Positions 8,815 through 18,513 of a stretch of DNA of 64,000 nt are shown here, one piece after another. This DNA comes from Gammaproteobacteria bacterium. GTDB lineage: Bacteria; Pseudomonadota; Gammaproteobacteria; Enterobacterales; Neiellaceae. The notes below the pieces were generated by a model. It saw nothing but the letters and a program-made list of their open reading frames with translations, searched no databases and was not told the origin of the DNA. Where the stretch lies: assembly GCA_017425245.1 (NCBI GenBank), contig JAFOOX010000027.1, positions 62,001-126,000 on the forward strand, written 5' to 3'. The position numbers were made by a program, and so were the translations under genes. Each line of letters opens with the position of its first letter. Within the stretch, counting starts at the first letter, position 1.

Positions 8815-10611
8815 ATGGCGGTTAGCAAAGAGTCTCAACAGTTCAGTACCCTCGCCATTACTTCGGTGTTGGGCACAGATGCCCTGAAAGTCACCGCGAT
8901 TAGCTATAACGAGGGAATCTCACAATCGTTTCGCCTGCACGCCAGCTGTTTCACCAATCAGCTGCAGGTCGCGCGTGAAGCCCTGATTGACAAGCCCGCT
9001 GTCTGCACCCTCAAGATGAATATTGGCGGCGCCCTTCAGGAGCGCCACTTCCACGGCATAGTTGCGGCGGTGACCGCCGGTGGTAATCGTTTGCCCAGTG
9101 ATGCCGATGGCGATGAGTTTCAAGATATTGAACTCAGCATTCAGCCGCGCCTTGACTGGTTGCGGCAACGTAGCAACTGTCGAATTTTTCAGGGAAAGAG
9201 CGCCGTTGATATCGTAACTGAACTGTTCGCTGAGCATCAGGTTGCGTTTCGTAATGCCTTGTCTGGCAGTTATCCGCCACGCGAATACTGTGTCCAGTAC
9301 CAGGAGTCAGATTACGAGTTTGTTCATCGCCTGCTGGAGGCTGAGGGGATTTTCTATTTTTTCGAGCACAATCAGGGCGCTCATACCTTGGTGTTGGCCG
9401 ACAGCACGTCAGTCTACCAGCCTTGTCTGGAAGAACAGGTGGCCTGTTTTCGGGGTGATCTGGCCGAAGCTCACATTACCGACTGGCACGGTCAAACACG
9501 CATGACCCCGGGTAAAAGCAGTCAGCTCGGTTACAACTTCCGCCAGCCAACCAAGGTCCCTGGGGCAAATAAGGCAGAAGCCCCACTAGGAGGAAGCCAG
9601 CCGACGCTGGAAGTCTACGAATATGTTGCTGAATCAACCTGGATCAACCGACCGGCGCAGCGAGCCAATGCTGCTCTTGATGGCCTCCAGCGCGACATGC
9701 AGGTTTCTGGTGGCATGGCTAACTGCCGCAGCTTTATGGCTGGCCGCTATTTCACCTTCAAGCGGCATGATGACAAACGTGAAGAGGGCAAAAGCTACGT
9801 GCTGGTCCGGGTCGGTTTGCAGGTTAGTCAGCACAATCAACTTGGTGCCAAACAGGCTAATGGCCAGGAGATTAGCTGTACCTTTGACTGCGTCCCCAAA
9901 GCGGTGATCTATCGCTCTGCCAGTCAGGAGCCGCGTCCCCGCATCAGCGGCGTACAGACTGCAGTCGTTACCGGAGGTAAAGGCGATGAGATCCATGTCG
10001 ACTCTTTTGGTCGCATCAAAGTCCAGTTTCACTGGGACCGGTCGGGTGAGCTTGACGAGCACAGCAGCTGCTGGGTGAGGGTGGCACAGAACTGGGCGGG
10101 CAACAAATGGGGGGCATTCTTCTATCCGCGGGTTGGCCAGGAAGTAGTGGTGGAGTTTCTTGAAGGAGACCCGGATCAGCCGTTGATTATCGGCGCCGTT
10201 TATAACGGTGACCTGATGCCACCCTATGATCTGCCTGCCAACAAAACGCAAAGCGGACTAAAAAGCCATTCAAGCAAAGGGGGGGGCGCGGATAACTTCA
10301 ATGAGTTGCGCTTTGAGGATGAAAAGGGCAAAGAACTACTGGCCCTGCAGGCCGAAAAAGATCATGAGTTGCTGGTTAAAAATGACCAGCGCGATCAGAT
10401 AAAAAATGACCGTATTACCAGCATTGACAACAATGACAGCCTCACGGTGGGGAAAAAGCTGTTGGTCGATGCGGGACAGGAGATCACTATCCAGACTGGC
10501 GCAGCCAGCATTACCATGAAAAGCGATGGTACTATCACTATCAAGGGCACCCAGATCGAGATCAAGGGCACTACCATTGCTCTTAAGGCCACAAAAATCT
10601 CGCTTAATTAG
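8815..10611 (+). CDS. vgrG: T6SS spike protein VgrG (TssI)
   Basis: 598-residue VgrG, the trimeric spike capping the Hcp tube (gp27-gp5 fusion). Visible parts: the gp27-like region with YCVQYQESDYEFVHRLLEAEG (around residue 160), the OB-fold gp5 region with GRIKVQFHWDR and SCWVRVAQNWAG (about 400-430), the FYPRVGQEVVVEFLEGDPD motif, and a repetitive beta-helical C-terminus rich in TIKG/EIKG repeats ending at KISLN. No extra C-terminal toxin domain is present, so cargo should ride on partner proteins. It lies 152 bases after hcp and is followed by two accessory genes. Confidence 0.95.
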   Translation: MAVSKESQQFSTLAITSVLGTDALKVTAISYNEGISQSFRLHASCFTNQLQVAREALIDKPAVCTLKMNIGGALQERHFHGIVAAVTAGGNRLPSDADGDEFQDIELSIQPRLDWLRQRSNCRIFQGKSAVDIVTELFAEHQVAFRNALSGSYPPREYCVQYQESDYEFVHRLLEAEGIFYFFEHNQGAHTLVLADSTSVYQPCLEEQVACFRGDLAEAHITDWHGQTRMTPGKSSQLGYNFRQPTKVPGANKAEAPLGGSQPTLEVYEYVAESTWINRPAQRANAALDGLQRDMQVSGGMANCRSFMAGRYFTFKRHDDKREEGKSYVLVRVGLQVSQHNQLGAKQANGQEISCTFDCVPKAVIYRSASQEPRPRISGVQTAVVTGGKGDEIHVDSFGRIKVQFHWDRSGELDEHSSCWVRVAQNWAGNKWGAFFYPRVGQEVVVEFLEGDPDQPLIIGAVYNGDLMPPYDLPANKTQSGLKSHSSKGGGADNFNELRFEDEKGKELLALQAEKDHELLVKNDQRDQIKNDRITSIDNNDSLTVGKKLLVDAGQEITIQTGAASITMKSDGTITIKGTQIEIKGTTIALKATKISLN

Positions 10612-10646
10612 GGGTCGCCTGACCATTCACGGAAGAGGGTTCAGGA

Positions 10647-11669
10647 ATGAGGGGTAATACAGCCGTGGTCCAAGCACCATGGCCTGTTGATCATCAATCC
10701 ATGGTTGCCGATCAACCAGTAACGCCGCTACTGCGTGATGAGCTGGCGTGGTGGTTAGCACAGCGTGAAGCCACGGCCAGCGCACGCCATACGACATGCT
10801 TGCAATTGGCCCGTGTTGACCAGCAGTTTCAGCAGTGGTTTGCTGCACTAGACGGTAGCGAACGCAGAGCATTGCAGGCGGTCAGTGCCGATGCCGGCAA
10901 CGGCTGGCCGGTTGCTGCAGCAAGTGGTGGCGATGAGCTACGGTTGACTACAGCGCTAGCGCTGCAGCTGGCTGAGTACAGCACCCGCACTGACCTGGGC
11001 TGGCTGGATCTGCGCCAGCAGGCCTTGGTGCGCTGCTGGCAAGGTGAATGGCAGCACGCAACGCAACTACCAGTCGCCGGCGACCGTTTAGGGCTGGCTC
11101 AGGCGCTGAATCAACCGGAGGCGCTGGTTGCCCGCTGTCAAGAATGGCTCAGTGCCAGTCAACCTCTGCTGGACAGCGATCTGCATTGGTTGGGGGTTGC
11201 CGCACGCGAGACGGATGCGCCAGCGCTGGTCAGTTTGCTGGCGCGCAGCCGTAGCGCCCAGGCTGCCATTGCCGTCGCTGCGGCTTCTGGCTGGTGCCGT
11301 TTCGTGCCTTGGTTGGCCGAACTGCTGGGAGTCTCCAGCTTGCGCCACGAGGTGTTCGCGGCACTGGAATTACTGCTGGGCGAGCAGATGGCCAGTCTGT
11401 TGCCCAGTGCGATACTGGCAGAGGAACAACCCTGGCTGGATGACGACGCCGTCAATCTGTTGCAGCGTCAACTGTGCCGGCGCTGGCAGGCGCCACAAGG
11501 GGCCAGACTACTGGCGGGGAGGCCGTTGCGCAGTGACGGGTTGGCTGACATCTGGCGTCAGGGTCGGGGTCCGCAGCGCAATGTCGCCGCTGCCCATCTT
11601 TGGTTGCAAGGGGAATGCCGCTGGCAACCGGCGGCAGCCTGGATGGGTGGAATATGGCCTTGCGCTTGA
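10647..11669 (+). CDS. VgrG-linked HEAT-like protein (TIGR02270-like), function unknown
   Basis: 340 residues, soluble, Leu/Ala/Gln/Trp-rich, without a signal peptide. The central part (about residues 185-260) reads like repeated helical hairpins, for example APALVSLLARSRSAQAAIAV and FVPWLAELLGVSSLRHEVF, which resemble HEAT-like proteins often coded beside vgrG. The role there is unknown; an adaptor or cargo-loading function is inference from position. The ATG at 10647 is preceded by AGGA close by. It starts 35 bases after vgrG and overlaps the next gene by 16 bases, so the three are probably cotranscribed. No catalytic motif was recognised. Confidence 0.6.
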   Translation: MRGNTAVVQAPWPVDHQSMVADQPVTPLLRDELAWWLAQREATASARHTTCLQLARVDQQFQQWFAALDGSERRALQAVSADAGNGWPVAAASGGDELRLTTALALQLAEYSTRTDLGWLDLRQQALVRCWQGEWQHATQLPVAGDRLGLAQALNQPEALVARCQEWLSASQPLLDSDLHWLGVAARETDAPALVSLLARSRSAQAAIAVAAASGWCRFVPWLAELLGVSSLRHEVFAALELLLGEQMASLLPSAILAEEQPWLDDDAVNLLQRQLCRRWQAPQGARLLAGRPLRSDGLADIWRQGRGPQRNVAAAHLWLQGECRWQPAAAWMGGIWPCA

Positions 11670-12400
11670 TTGACCATGGACACCAGCAGCAGTTGCTGGC
11701 AGCAAACCCAGAGGTAACCACGCTGGCCAAGGCTATTGTCCGTTTGGTGAATACCATTCCTACTAGCCCTAGCACCGATACCATCTGCTGGCTGCTCGGC
11801 GAACATGACGATGGTGAGCAGGCGCTGCTAGTCGCCGCCCTGACCGAACATCTGCCTCAATGGCATCACCAACCATGCCACTACTTGCCGTTTGGGGCAG
11901 CGGCGGTTGCCGCACTCCTGGCAAGGCCACCACACGGCGATCGCTGGCTGTTGCTGGCCGTTGATCTGGTAGCGGCGGATGCTGGACAACTGCAGCTACA
12001 ACTAGGCTGGCAGCTATGGCAGCGCAGTGACCATGGACTACAGCTGCAGGCTTTGGTTGTCGGTATTGCCGGTCAGCGGCTGGAACTGGCCATTGCCGAC
12101 CTGCTTGGCCAGTTGGCGAAGCAGCTGGCGGGTACCTTGCAAGCTGCCATTCTGCCCGCCCATGCCAGCGAACTCTGGGCCGGGGCCTTTGTTGCCCTCG
12201 ATGGGTGCGTCGATGGTACCACCGACTACCGCTTCCCCTCGTTACCGCATCGCTCAGCCACCGCCAGCGCCGGTCTGGACGGCCTACTGCTGCTCTATCA
12301 GCAGTTCAGTCGTGGCTGGTGGTTTGGTCAGGCGCTGATGCTGACATTGGCAGAACGGCGCCATGCGGGAGCGATCATTGCCCGCTGGGGCAGTGTTTGA
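11654..12400 (+). CDS. Hypothetical protein of the vgrG cluster, possibly degenerate thiolase-like
   Basis: 248 residues from the preferred ATG at 11654 (GGTGG just upstream); a GTG at 11600 would add 18 residues deep inside the previous gene. The segment around residues 45-95 (ICWLLGEHDDGEQALLVAAL, then LPFGAAAVAALLA) recalls the C-terminal half of beta-ketoacyl-synthase-like proteins seen in some T6SS loci, with a NGE-like motif and a G-AAA turn, but no catalytic Cys or His pair is evident. The thiolase idea is therefore a weak inference. It overlaps the HEAT-like gene and ends the vgrG operon. No signal peptide or membrane segment was seen. Confidence 0.55.
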   Translation: MALRLIDHGHQQQLLAANPEVTTLAKAIVRLVNTIPTSPSTDTICWLLGEHDDGEQALLVAALTEHLPQWHHQPCHYLPFGAAAVAALLARPPHGDRWLLLAVDLVAADAGQLQLQLGWQLWQRSDHGLQLQALVVGIAGQRLELAIADLLGQLAKQLAGTLQAAILPAHASELWAGAFVALDGCVDGTTDYRFPSLPHRSATASAGLDGLLLLYQQFSRGWWFGQALMLTLAERRHAGAIIARWGSV

Positions 12401-12461
12401 GTCCGCATAAAGCTGTCATCTGACTGGTCTAGACTGCTGCTGACAGCCTGCCGGAGCAGCC

Positions 12462-13484
12462 ATGGCCACCTTGAGCGAACGACTGCCGGAATTGGCCCAG
12501 TTGGAGCAACTGATAAACCGCGGCCAGCGCTGGCTTAAGGTTGAAGAGCTGGCTTCGGTTGCCGATCCCCTCAGCGACGCCCATCTGCCCATCCACGCTT
12601 TGACCTTGGGCAGCGATGGCCCGAGTCAACCCTCGCTGGTTTTGGTAGGTGGCATTCACGGACTCGAACGTATTGGCACCCAGGTGGTATTGGCCTGGTT
12701 GCAGAGCCTGCTTGGTCGCATCGACTGGGATCTAAGCTTGGAGCCGCTGTTGCAGGGGATGCGCATTGTGCTGCTGCCGTTGATCAATCCTGCCGGCATG
12801 GCCGCTGGCCGGCGTGCTAACGGTAACGGCATAGACCTGATGCGCAATGCACCCGTCGATAGCCAGGAACCAACTGCCTGGCTGGTTGGTGGTCATCGTC
12901 TCAGTCGCCATTTACCCTGGTATCGTGGTCCGGCCGGCAGCCCGATGCAGGTTGAAGCACAGGCGCTGTGTTCCAAGCTGGAGCAGCTAACAGCCGCCAG
13001 CCCCTGCACCCTGGTGCTGGATTGTCATTCCGGCTTTGGTTTGCATGATCGCCTGTGGTTTCCCTATGCCCGTAGCCGCTGGCGGCCAGTGGCCCACCTA
13101 GCCGAGCTGTTTCGGTTACGGTTGTTACTGCAGCACAGCCATCCCCATCATGATTACCGTTTTGAGCCTCAGGCTCGTCATTACACCTGTCACGGCGACC
13201 TCTGGGATTATCTCTATGACCGAGCTGTGGCCCGCCACCAGCTTTTGCTGCCGTTAACTCTCGAAATGGGGTCTTGGCGCTGGGTGAAAAAGGCGCCGCT
13301 GCAGCTGCGACATGCCATCGGCCTGTTTCATCCGATCCAGCCCCATCGTACTCAACGGGTACTGCGCCGCCATCTGCTGCTGATCGACCTGCTGCTGCGC
13401 GCAACCTACTCCTGGCAGTACTGGACGGGGGAGGATCAGCGACCCGCATGGGAAGAGCAGGCGAGGGCATTGTGGTATGACTGA
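12462..13484 (+). CDS. M14-family zinc carboxypeptidase-like protein
   Basis: 340-residue cytoplasmic M14 (carboxypeptidase A/AspA-like) metallopeptidase. The predicted zinc ligands are H66 and E69 in GGIHGLE and H189 in LDCHSGFG; the general base would be E268 in LEMGSW. The block NPAGMAAGRRANGNGIDLMRN follows family pattern, with Arg/Asn substrate-binding residues. No signal peptide is visible. It overlaps the following hydrolase gene by eight bases, so the two are an operon. The substrate is not known; a murein peptide or small amide is possible. Proximity to vgrG raises, but does not show, a T6SS link. Confidence 0.8.
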   Translation: MATLSERLPELAQLEQLINRGQRWLKVEELASVADPLSDAHLPIHALTLGSDGPSQPSLVLVGGIHGLERIGTQVVLAWLQSLLGRIDWDLSLEPLLQGMRIVLLPLINPAGMAAGRRANGNGIDLMRNAPVDSQEPTAWLVGGHRLSRHLPWYRGPAGSPMQVEAQALCSKLEQLTAASPCTLVLDCHSGFGLHDRLWFPYARSRWRPVAHLAELFRLRLLLQHSHPHHDYRFEPQARHYTCHGDLWDYLYDRAVARHQLLLPLTLEMGSWRWVKKAPLQLRHAIGLFHPIQPHRTQRVLRRHLLLIDLLLRATYSWQYWTGEDQRPAWEEQARALWYD

Positions 13485-14244
13485 ACAGACTTTCTTACCC
13501 ACCTTGGTGCTGCTGCGTGGCCTGATGCGGGAATGCCGCCATTGGGGCGACTTTGGGGCACAGCTGCAACAGCTGCTGGGGACGCCCCTGGCCACCCCGG
13601 ATCTGGCCGGCAATGGCCGGCGCTGGCGCCAGCGATCACCGGCGAGCGTCGCGGCCATGGTTGATGATCTGCGTCTGCAGTTGGGTCCGGCGCAGCCACC
13701 CTATCTCTTGGTAGCCCTGTCGCTGGGGGGGATGGTGGCGCTGGAGTGGGCGCGCCTTTACCCCGATGAGGTCGCTGGCATCGTCCTCATCAACAGCAGT
13801 GCCCGACCGCTGTCGCCACTGTGGCAGCGATTGCGACCGCGCAGCTGGTCTTCGCTACTGACGCAAGGGCTGCAAGTGGCGGCAAAGCGCGAGCCTGGTA
13901 TTTGGCAGCTGACCAGCAACCGGCGCAAGGAGCCCGCGATCATCCGCGACTGGCAGCAGTGGGCCCATGAATGCCCAGTTAGTATCAGCAATGGTCTGCG
14001 TCAGCTATGGGCTGCCAGCCAGTACCGGCTACAGCAGCCGCCAACGGTTCCCATGCTGGTGTTAACCAGCCGCGGCGATCGGCTGGTGGACTGGCGTTGC
14101 AGCAATGCGCTGGCCACTTACTGCGAGGCGGCACTGCAGGTGCATCCTGAAGCCGGTCATGACCTGCCGCTGGATGACAGCAATTGGTGTGTGGCCCATA
14201 TTGGCAGCTGGTGGCGGCTCAATCGGCCATCCCCAGCGGTCTGA
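13477..14244 (+). CDS. Alpha/beta-hydrolase fold protein
   Basis: 255-residue alpha/beta hydrolase. The nucleophile elbow is ALSLGGM with S82, the acid is D201 in SRGDRLVD, and the base is H228 in EAGHDLPL, giving a complete Ser-Asp-His triad. An oxyanion region HG-equivalent is LRGLMRE near residue 14. It has no signal peptide. It overlaps the M14 peptidase gene by eight bases and its 3' end overlaps the convergent helicase gene by 26 bases. The substrate cannot be named; esterase or thioesterase activity is typical of the fold. Confidence 0.82.
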   Translation: MTEQTFLPTLVLLRGLMRECRHWGDFGAQLQQLLGTPLATPDLAGNGRRWRQRSPASVAAMVDDLRLQLGPAQPPYLLVALSLGGMVALEWARLYPDEVAGIVLINSSARPLSPLWQRLRPRSWSSLLTQGLQVAAKREPGIWQLTSNRRKEPAIIRDWQQWAHECPVSISNGLRQLWAASQYRLQQPPTVPMLVLTSRGDRLVDWRCSNALATYCEAALQVHPEAGHDLPLDDSNWCVAHIGSWWRLNRPSPAV

Positions 14245-17200
14245 GCAGGGCTTCGATGTCATCGTCACTCAGGCCGCTGAGCTGGCTACCGGCACCGTGG
14301 ATACCGTCGGCCAGTGCTTGTTTGCGCCCCTGCATCGCCAGGATCTGCTCCTCGACGGTGCCACTGGTTACCAGTTTGTAGACAAACACCGGTTTGTCCT
14401 GGCCGATGCGATGGGCACGGTCGGTGGCCTGATTCTCGACCGCCGGATTCCACCAGGGGTCATAGTGGATCACGGTGTCGGCAGCGGTCAGGTTCAGCCC
14501 CACGCCGCCGGCCTTGAGGCTGATCAGGAACAGCGGTACGGCGCCGCTCTGGAACTTGTTGACCAGCGCCTCGCGGTTGCGGCTGCTGCCGGTGAGCTTG
14601 AGATAGGGGATCGCCAGCTCGTCAGCCAGCTCGCCGATCAGCCCCAGCATCTCGACAAACTGCGAGAACAGCAGCACTCGACGCCCCTCGGCGACGAGCC
14701 CCGGCAATAGCTCGGCCAGATAGTCGAGTTTGGCCGAGTCGTTGACTTGGCGGGCGGCATCCAACTTCACCAGTCGCGGATCGCAGCACACTTGCCGGAG
14801 CTTGAGAAGGGCATCGAGCACCAGGATCTGATTGCGCTGGGCGCCGTGGTTGGCGATGGCGCTCTGCACCTCGCGGGTAACCGCTACTCGCACCGTTTCG
14901 TAGAGATCCCGTTGGGCCCCTTCGAGATCGATGGATCTGAGGATCTCGGTCTTGGCGGGTAGTTCTGCTACCACTTCGGCCTTGGTGCGGCGCAGCAGAA
15001 ACGGCGCGACGCGGCGGGCCAGCTGGGCCGCCCGCTCGCTGTCACCGGCTTTCTCAATCGGTACCCGGTAGAGGCGGGCAAAGCGCTGCTGCTCGCCCAG
15101 TAGCCCCGGCATCAGGAAATCGAACAGGCTCCACAGCTCGCCGAGGTTGTTCTCCATCGGCGTACCAGACAGGCACAGGCGATGGCGGGCCTTGATGATG
15201 CGCACCGCCTCGGCCACCTGGGTGCGGCGGTTCTTGATCACCTGGGCTTCGTCGAGCACCAGCAGATGAAACTGGGGTTTGGCGTGGCGCTCCAGATCGC
15301 GCACCAGCAGCGGATAACTGGTGATCACCAGATCGGCCTCATCCAGCCACTCGAATTCGCCATGGCGGTCGCTGCCATGCAGGACCAGCAGTTTGAGATC
15401 GGGGGCGAAGCGGCGCGCTTCGGCGCGCCAGTTGCCAACCACGCTGGTGGGGGTGACCACCAGCGCCGGTGCTGTCAGCCGCCCGGCCTGCTTCTCGATG
15501 AGGATATGGGCCAGGGTCTGCAGGGTTTTGCCCAGCCCCATATCATCGGCAAGGATGCCGTTGAGGTTGGCCTGCCGCCAGAACTGCAGCCGCGCCAACC
15601 CCTGGGACTGATAGGGGCGCAGGGTGGCGGCGAAGCCCGGCGGAGTGGCAACCGGCGGCAGCTGGTCAAGTTGACGCAACTGCTGCAGATAGCCGTCGAG
15701 GGCCTTGGGGGCGCGCCAGCTGATGCCGTCGCCCTGCACCAGCGACCAGACGTTGAGAGTAGTCAGGCTCAGCTTCTTGCTGGCCTTGCTGCGCCCCTCC
15801 ATCAGCTCCTGCAGGGTGGTGACAATGGTGGTCAGGCGGGCGGCAGGAATACGCACGATCTGACGGCGGCCGTCACTGCGCGGCAGGTTAAGCAGGTAAT
15901 GCTGATCGGCGGTCAGGCTGCCGGCCTGGATGGCGGCCAGCAGCATCGGCAGCAGTTCGTGACGCTGGCCGTCGATGTCGATGCCAAGGGCCAGATCAAA
16001 CCAGCCGCCCTGACGGCTCTCCTGCAGCTCGGCGCTGATCGCCGGATCATCGACCAGCTCCAGCAGCTCGCCGCTCTGTTCCAGCTGCCAGCCCGCCTCG
16101 ACAAAGGCCGGCAGGCGATTCGTTCGCCACTCCAGCCAGCGGTTGAGATCGACATCGCCAAAGCCATGTAATGGCCGGTCGCGGCTGGAACCGGGCAGGA
16201 TGATGGTGTTGAGTTCGCGCTCCAGCAGCTCGCGGTACTCCTGCTCCAGATCCGGGTGGCGCAGGATCAGGCTGCCATCGGGCAGCTCCAGCTGAGGCGT
16301 CGGATCATTGATGCTGACGCGCTGCTGGCCATAGCCAAACCACAGGGTGGCCCCCTCCAGATTGGGCTGCGACGGGTCGAGGTTGCCGATCCGCAGCAGC
16401 GGCTGGGGCAAAACATCGCGCCGAGCTTCGGCCATGCGCGAGCGCGGCAGGGGCAGCCGGGGCAGGTGGCTGGCCACGGTTTCGGCGACTTTGTCGGCCA
16501 GCTCCAGCGGGATCAGCGGCGCCTTGGCCAGCGCCGCCGAGGTCAACCCCGGCAGGCCGCTGTCGACCAGAAAACAGCGGTAGGTGAGAGGATCGATGGC
16601 ATGCAGCGGTTCGACCGGTAACAGCAGCCAGTGCGGCTCGCCCACCACCAGCTGCTGACTGCCGTCGTCATTCTCCTGCCAGCGCGGGGTCACCCGCTGG
16701 CTGTCGCCGAGGGTCAGCGGCGGGCTGTCGATATCATCGAGATGGCAGATGCCGGCGTTGATGGCGCCATGCAGCACCACCAGTCCGCCCACCCCCTGTA
16801 GCTGCAGGGTGCCGCCATAGCCGGCCTGGGTGCGCTGTTCGCCGGCAAAGGCGGTCAGCAGCGGCGCCAGCAGCGGATAGCTGTTACGCAGGGCGTTGTA
16901 ATCGGGGCTGCGCACCACCTTGTAGTTGCCCGGCTGGCCATTCTTGAGGCGGCCGGCCTTCATCAATGTCAGGTCCCAGGGCGAGCCCCAGCTGCGGTAA
17001 CTCTGGCGGCCGAGCAGCACCCGCAGCTCGTCGCGTGTCTTGGGGACATTTTTGCCGGCCCCTTCCGATAGCTGCAACAGCCACATCTCAATCAGGGTGG
17101 CCTGGCGCAGCCGCTGGGCCTCGCTCAGCCGTTGCGCAGCATCGGGCCGGCTATTGGCCAGATGGCTGAGCAGCAGCGCCGCCACATGCTTGCAGTTACC

Positions 17201-17434
17201 ACCCAGCGGACAGCTGCAGTGGTTCTCAAACACCACCCGGTGGTGGACCTGACGCACCCGCACCATGCTGGTATAGAGCCGGCTGCCGCTGACCTCGGCG
17301 CGCAGCACCAGGATCGCGCCTTCGGTTTGCGCCGTCAGGGCCTTGACCCGGCCATCGTTGGCGTAGGCTTCGCCTTTGGTCAGGTTGGCGGCGCCCAACT
17401 GGGCGCGGATGTCTGCTTCGTTGTAGTCGGCCAT
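14219..17434 (-). CDS. SNF2-family helicase with SWIM zinc finger
   Basis: 1071-residue Swi2/Snf2-type ATPase. The N-terminus holds a SWIM finger (CSCPLGGNCKH, about residue 72-82). The C-terminal half holds the helicase motifs: Walker A in DDMGLGKTLQT (about 640), motif II LDEAQVIK, motif III LSGTPMENNLGELWS, motif V GGVGLNLTAAD and motif VI QATDRAHRIGQ. Such proteins translocate on DNA or remodel protein-DNA complexes; the bacterial role is usually undefined and it is not RapA, which lacks SWIM. The gene starts six bases after pyrC, so the two probably share a transcript. An AAGGGG ribosome binding site precedes the ATG. Confidence 0.9.
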   Translation of the reverse strand: MADYNEADIRAQLGAANLTKGEAYANDGRVKALTAQTEGAILVLRAEVSGSRLYTSMVRVRQVHHRVVFENHCSCPLGGNCKHVAALLLSHLANSRPDAAQRLSEAQRLRQATLIEMWLLQLSEGAGKNVPKTRDELRVLLGRQSYRSWGSPWDLTLMKAGRLKNGQPGNYKVVRSPDYNALRNSYPLLAPLLTAFAGEQRTQAGYGGTLQLQGVGGLVVLHGAINAGICHLDDIDSPPLTLGDSQRVTPRWQENDDGSQQLVVGEPHWLLLPVEPLHAIDPLTYRCFLVDSGLPGLTSAALAKAPLIPLELADKVAETVASHLPRLPLPRSRMAEARRDVLPQPLLRIGNLDPSQPNLEGATLWFGYGQQRVSINDPTPQLELPDGSLILRHPDLEQEYRELLERELNTIILPGSSRDRPLHGFGDVDLNRWLEWRTNRLPAFVEAGWQLEQSGELLELVDDPAISAELQESRQGGWFDLALGIDIDGQRHELLPMLLAAIQAGSLTADQHYLLNLPRSDGRRQIVRIPAARLTTIVTTLQELMEGRSKASKKLSLTTLNVWSLVQGDGISWRAPKALDGYLQQLRQLDQLPPVATPPGFAATLRPYQSQGLARLQFWRQANLNGILADDMGLGKTLQTLAHILIEKQAGRLTAPALVVTPTSVVGNWRAEARRFAPDLKLLVLHGSDRHGEFEWLDEADLVITSYPLLVRDLERHAKPQFHLLVLDEAQVIKNRRTQVAEAVRIIKARHRLCLSGTPMENNLGELWSLFDFLMPGLLGEQQRFARLYRVPIEKAGDSERAAQLARRVAPFLLRRTKAEVVAELPAKTEILRSIDLEGAQRDLYETVRVAVTREVQSAIANHGAQRNQILVLDALLKLRQVCCDPRLVKLDAARQVNDSAKLDYLAELLPGLVAEGRRVLLFSQFVEMLGLIGELADELAIPYLKLTGSSRNREALVNKFQSGAVPLFLISLKAGGVGLNLTAADTVIHYDPWWNPAVENQATDRAHRIGQDKPVFVYKLVTSGTVEEQILAMQGRKQALADGIHGAGSQLSGLSDDDIEALLRPLGMAD

Positions 17435-17440
17435 CGCCCC

Positions 17441-18490
17441 TTAGCCTGCCGCCAGCTTCCAGTGTAGTGGCTGACCGGCGTAGAAGGGCACCAGCGGCTG
17501 GTCACCCACCATCACCAGCTCATCCACCAGCCAGCGCTGACGCATCAGGGTGACGGTGCCGCTGTTGCGCGGCAGGCCATAGAAATCGGGGCCGTGGTGG
17601 CTGGCAAAGCCTTCGAGCTGGTCGAGAATGCCGAGCTGGTCAAACACCTCGGCATAGAGTTCCAGCGCGGCCGGGGCGCTGTAGCAACCGGCGCAGCCGC
17701 AGCTGTTCTCTTTCAGGTGCTGCAGATGCGGCGCCGAGTCGGTGCCGAGAAAGAAGCGGTTGCAACCGCTGGCCACCGCGCGCTGCAGCGCCTCCTGATG
17801 GGTGCGACGTTTGAGTACTGGCAGGCAGTAGTTGTGGGGACGAATGCCGCCGACCAGCATCTGGTTGCGGTTATAAAGCAGGTGCTGGGGGGTGATGGTG
17901 GCGGCCAGATTGGCTGGGCCGTTCAGCACAAACTCAGCCGCTTCGGCGGTGGTGATGTGCTCAAACACGATCTTGAGGCCCGGGAAGCGCGCCACCAGCG
18001 GCAGCAGGTGGCGGTCGATAAACACCCGCTCACGGTCAAAAATGTCGATCTCGGCGTCGGTCACCTCGCCATGCACCAGCAGTAGCAGACCGACCTCGGC
18101 CATCGCCTCGAAGGTGGGGTAGAGGTTGGCCAGATCGGTAACGCCGTGGGCTGAGTTAGTGGTGGCATGGGCCGGATAGAGCTTGCAGGCTTTGACCACG
18201 CCGCCTGCTGCCGCCTCGCGCACCATCTCCGGGGTGGTGGCGTCAGTCAGGTAGAGCACCATCAGCGGTTCAAAATCAGCGCGCGGCGAAGCTGCCTTGA
18301 TGCGCTGGTAGTAGCCGAGGGCTTCGGCCGCATCGCGCACCGGTGGCGTCAGGTTGGGCATGGCGATGGCGCGGCGGAACTGACGGGCAGTCGCTGGCAC
18401 CGTGGTGGCTAGCAGCGCGCCGTCGCGGAAATGGAGATGCCAGTCGTCCGGCTGGGTGATGGTCAGGGTGGTGACAGACGGCTGGACCAT
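17441..18490 (-). CDS. pyrC: Dihydroorotase (class II)
   Basis: 349-residue homodimeric dihydroorotase of the E. coli PyrC type; it cyclises N-carbamoyl-aspartate to dihydroorotate in pyrimidine synthesis. Metal ligands are H18 and H20 in DWHLHFRDG, the carboxylated lysine is K103 in KACKLYPAH, and further ligands lie in HGEV, FEHITT and GTDSAPH. Length is normal. GAGGA precedes the ATG. A terminator-like hairpin lies in the 5' leader, suggesting attenuation or nucleotide-linked control. The SNF2 gene follows at once. Confidence 0.96.
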   Translation of the reverse strand: MVQPSVTTLTITQPDDWHLHFRDGALLATTVPATARQFRRAIAMPNLTPPVRDAAEALGYYQRIKAASPRADFEPLMVLYLTDATTPEMVREAAAGGVVKACKLYPAHATTNSAHGVTDLANLYPTFEAMAEVGLLLLVHGEVTDAEIDIFDRERVFIDRHLLPLVARFPGLKIVFEHITTAEAAEFVLNGPANLAATITPQHLLYNRNQMLVGGIRPHNYCLPVLKRRTHQEALQRAVASGCNRFFLGTDSAPHLQHLKENSCGCAGCYSAPAALELYAEVFDQLGILDQLEGFASHHGPDFYGLPRNSGTVTLMRQRWLVDELVMVGDQPLVPFYAGQPLHWKLAAG

Positions 18491-18513
18491 GGCGCAGTTC
18501 CTCGTGTGCGGCG

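Noticed and set aside
15182-16171. 329-residue plus-strand frame inside the SNF2 gene
   Set aside because: Antisense shadow of a GC-rich coding region; no start signal and Gln/Gly/Leu-rich nonsense sequence.
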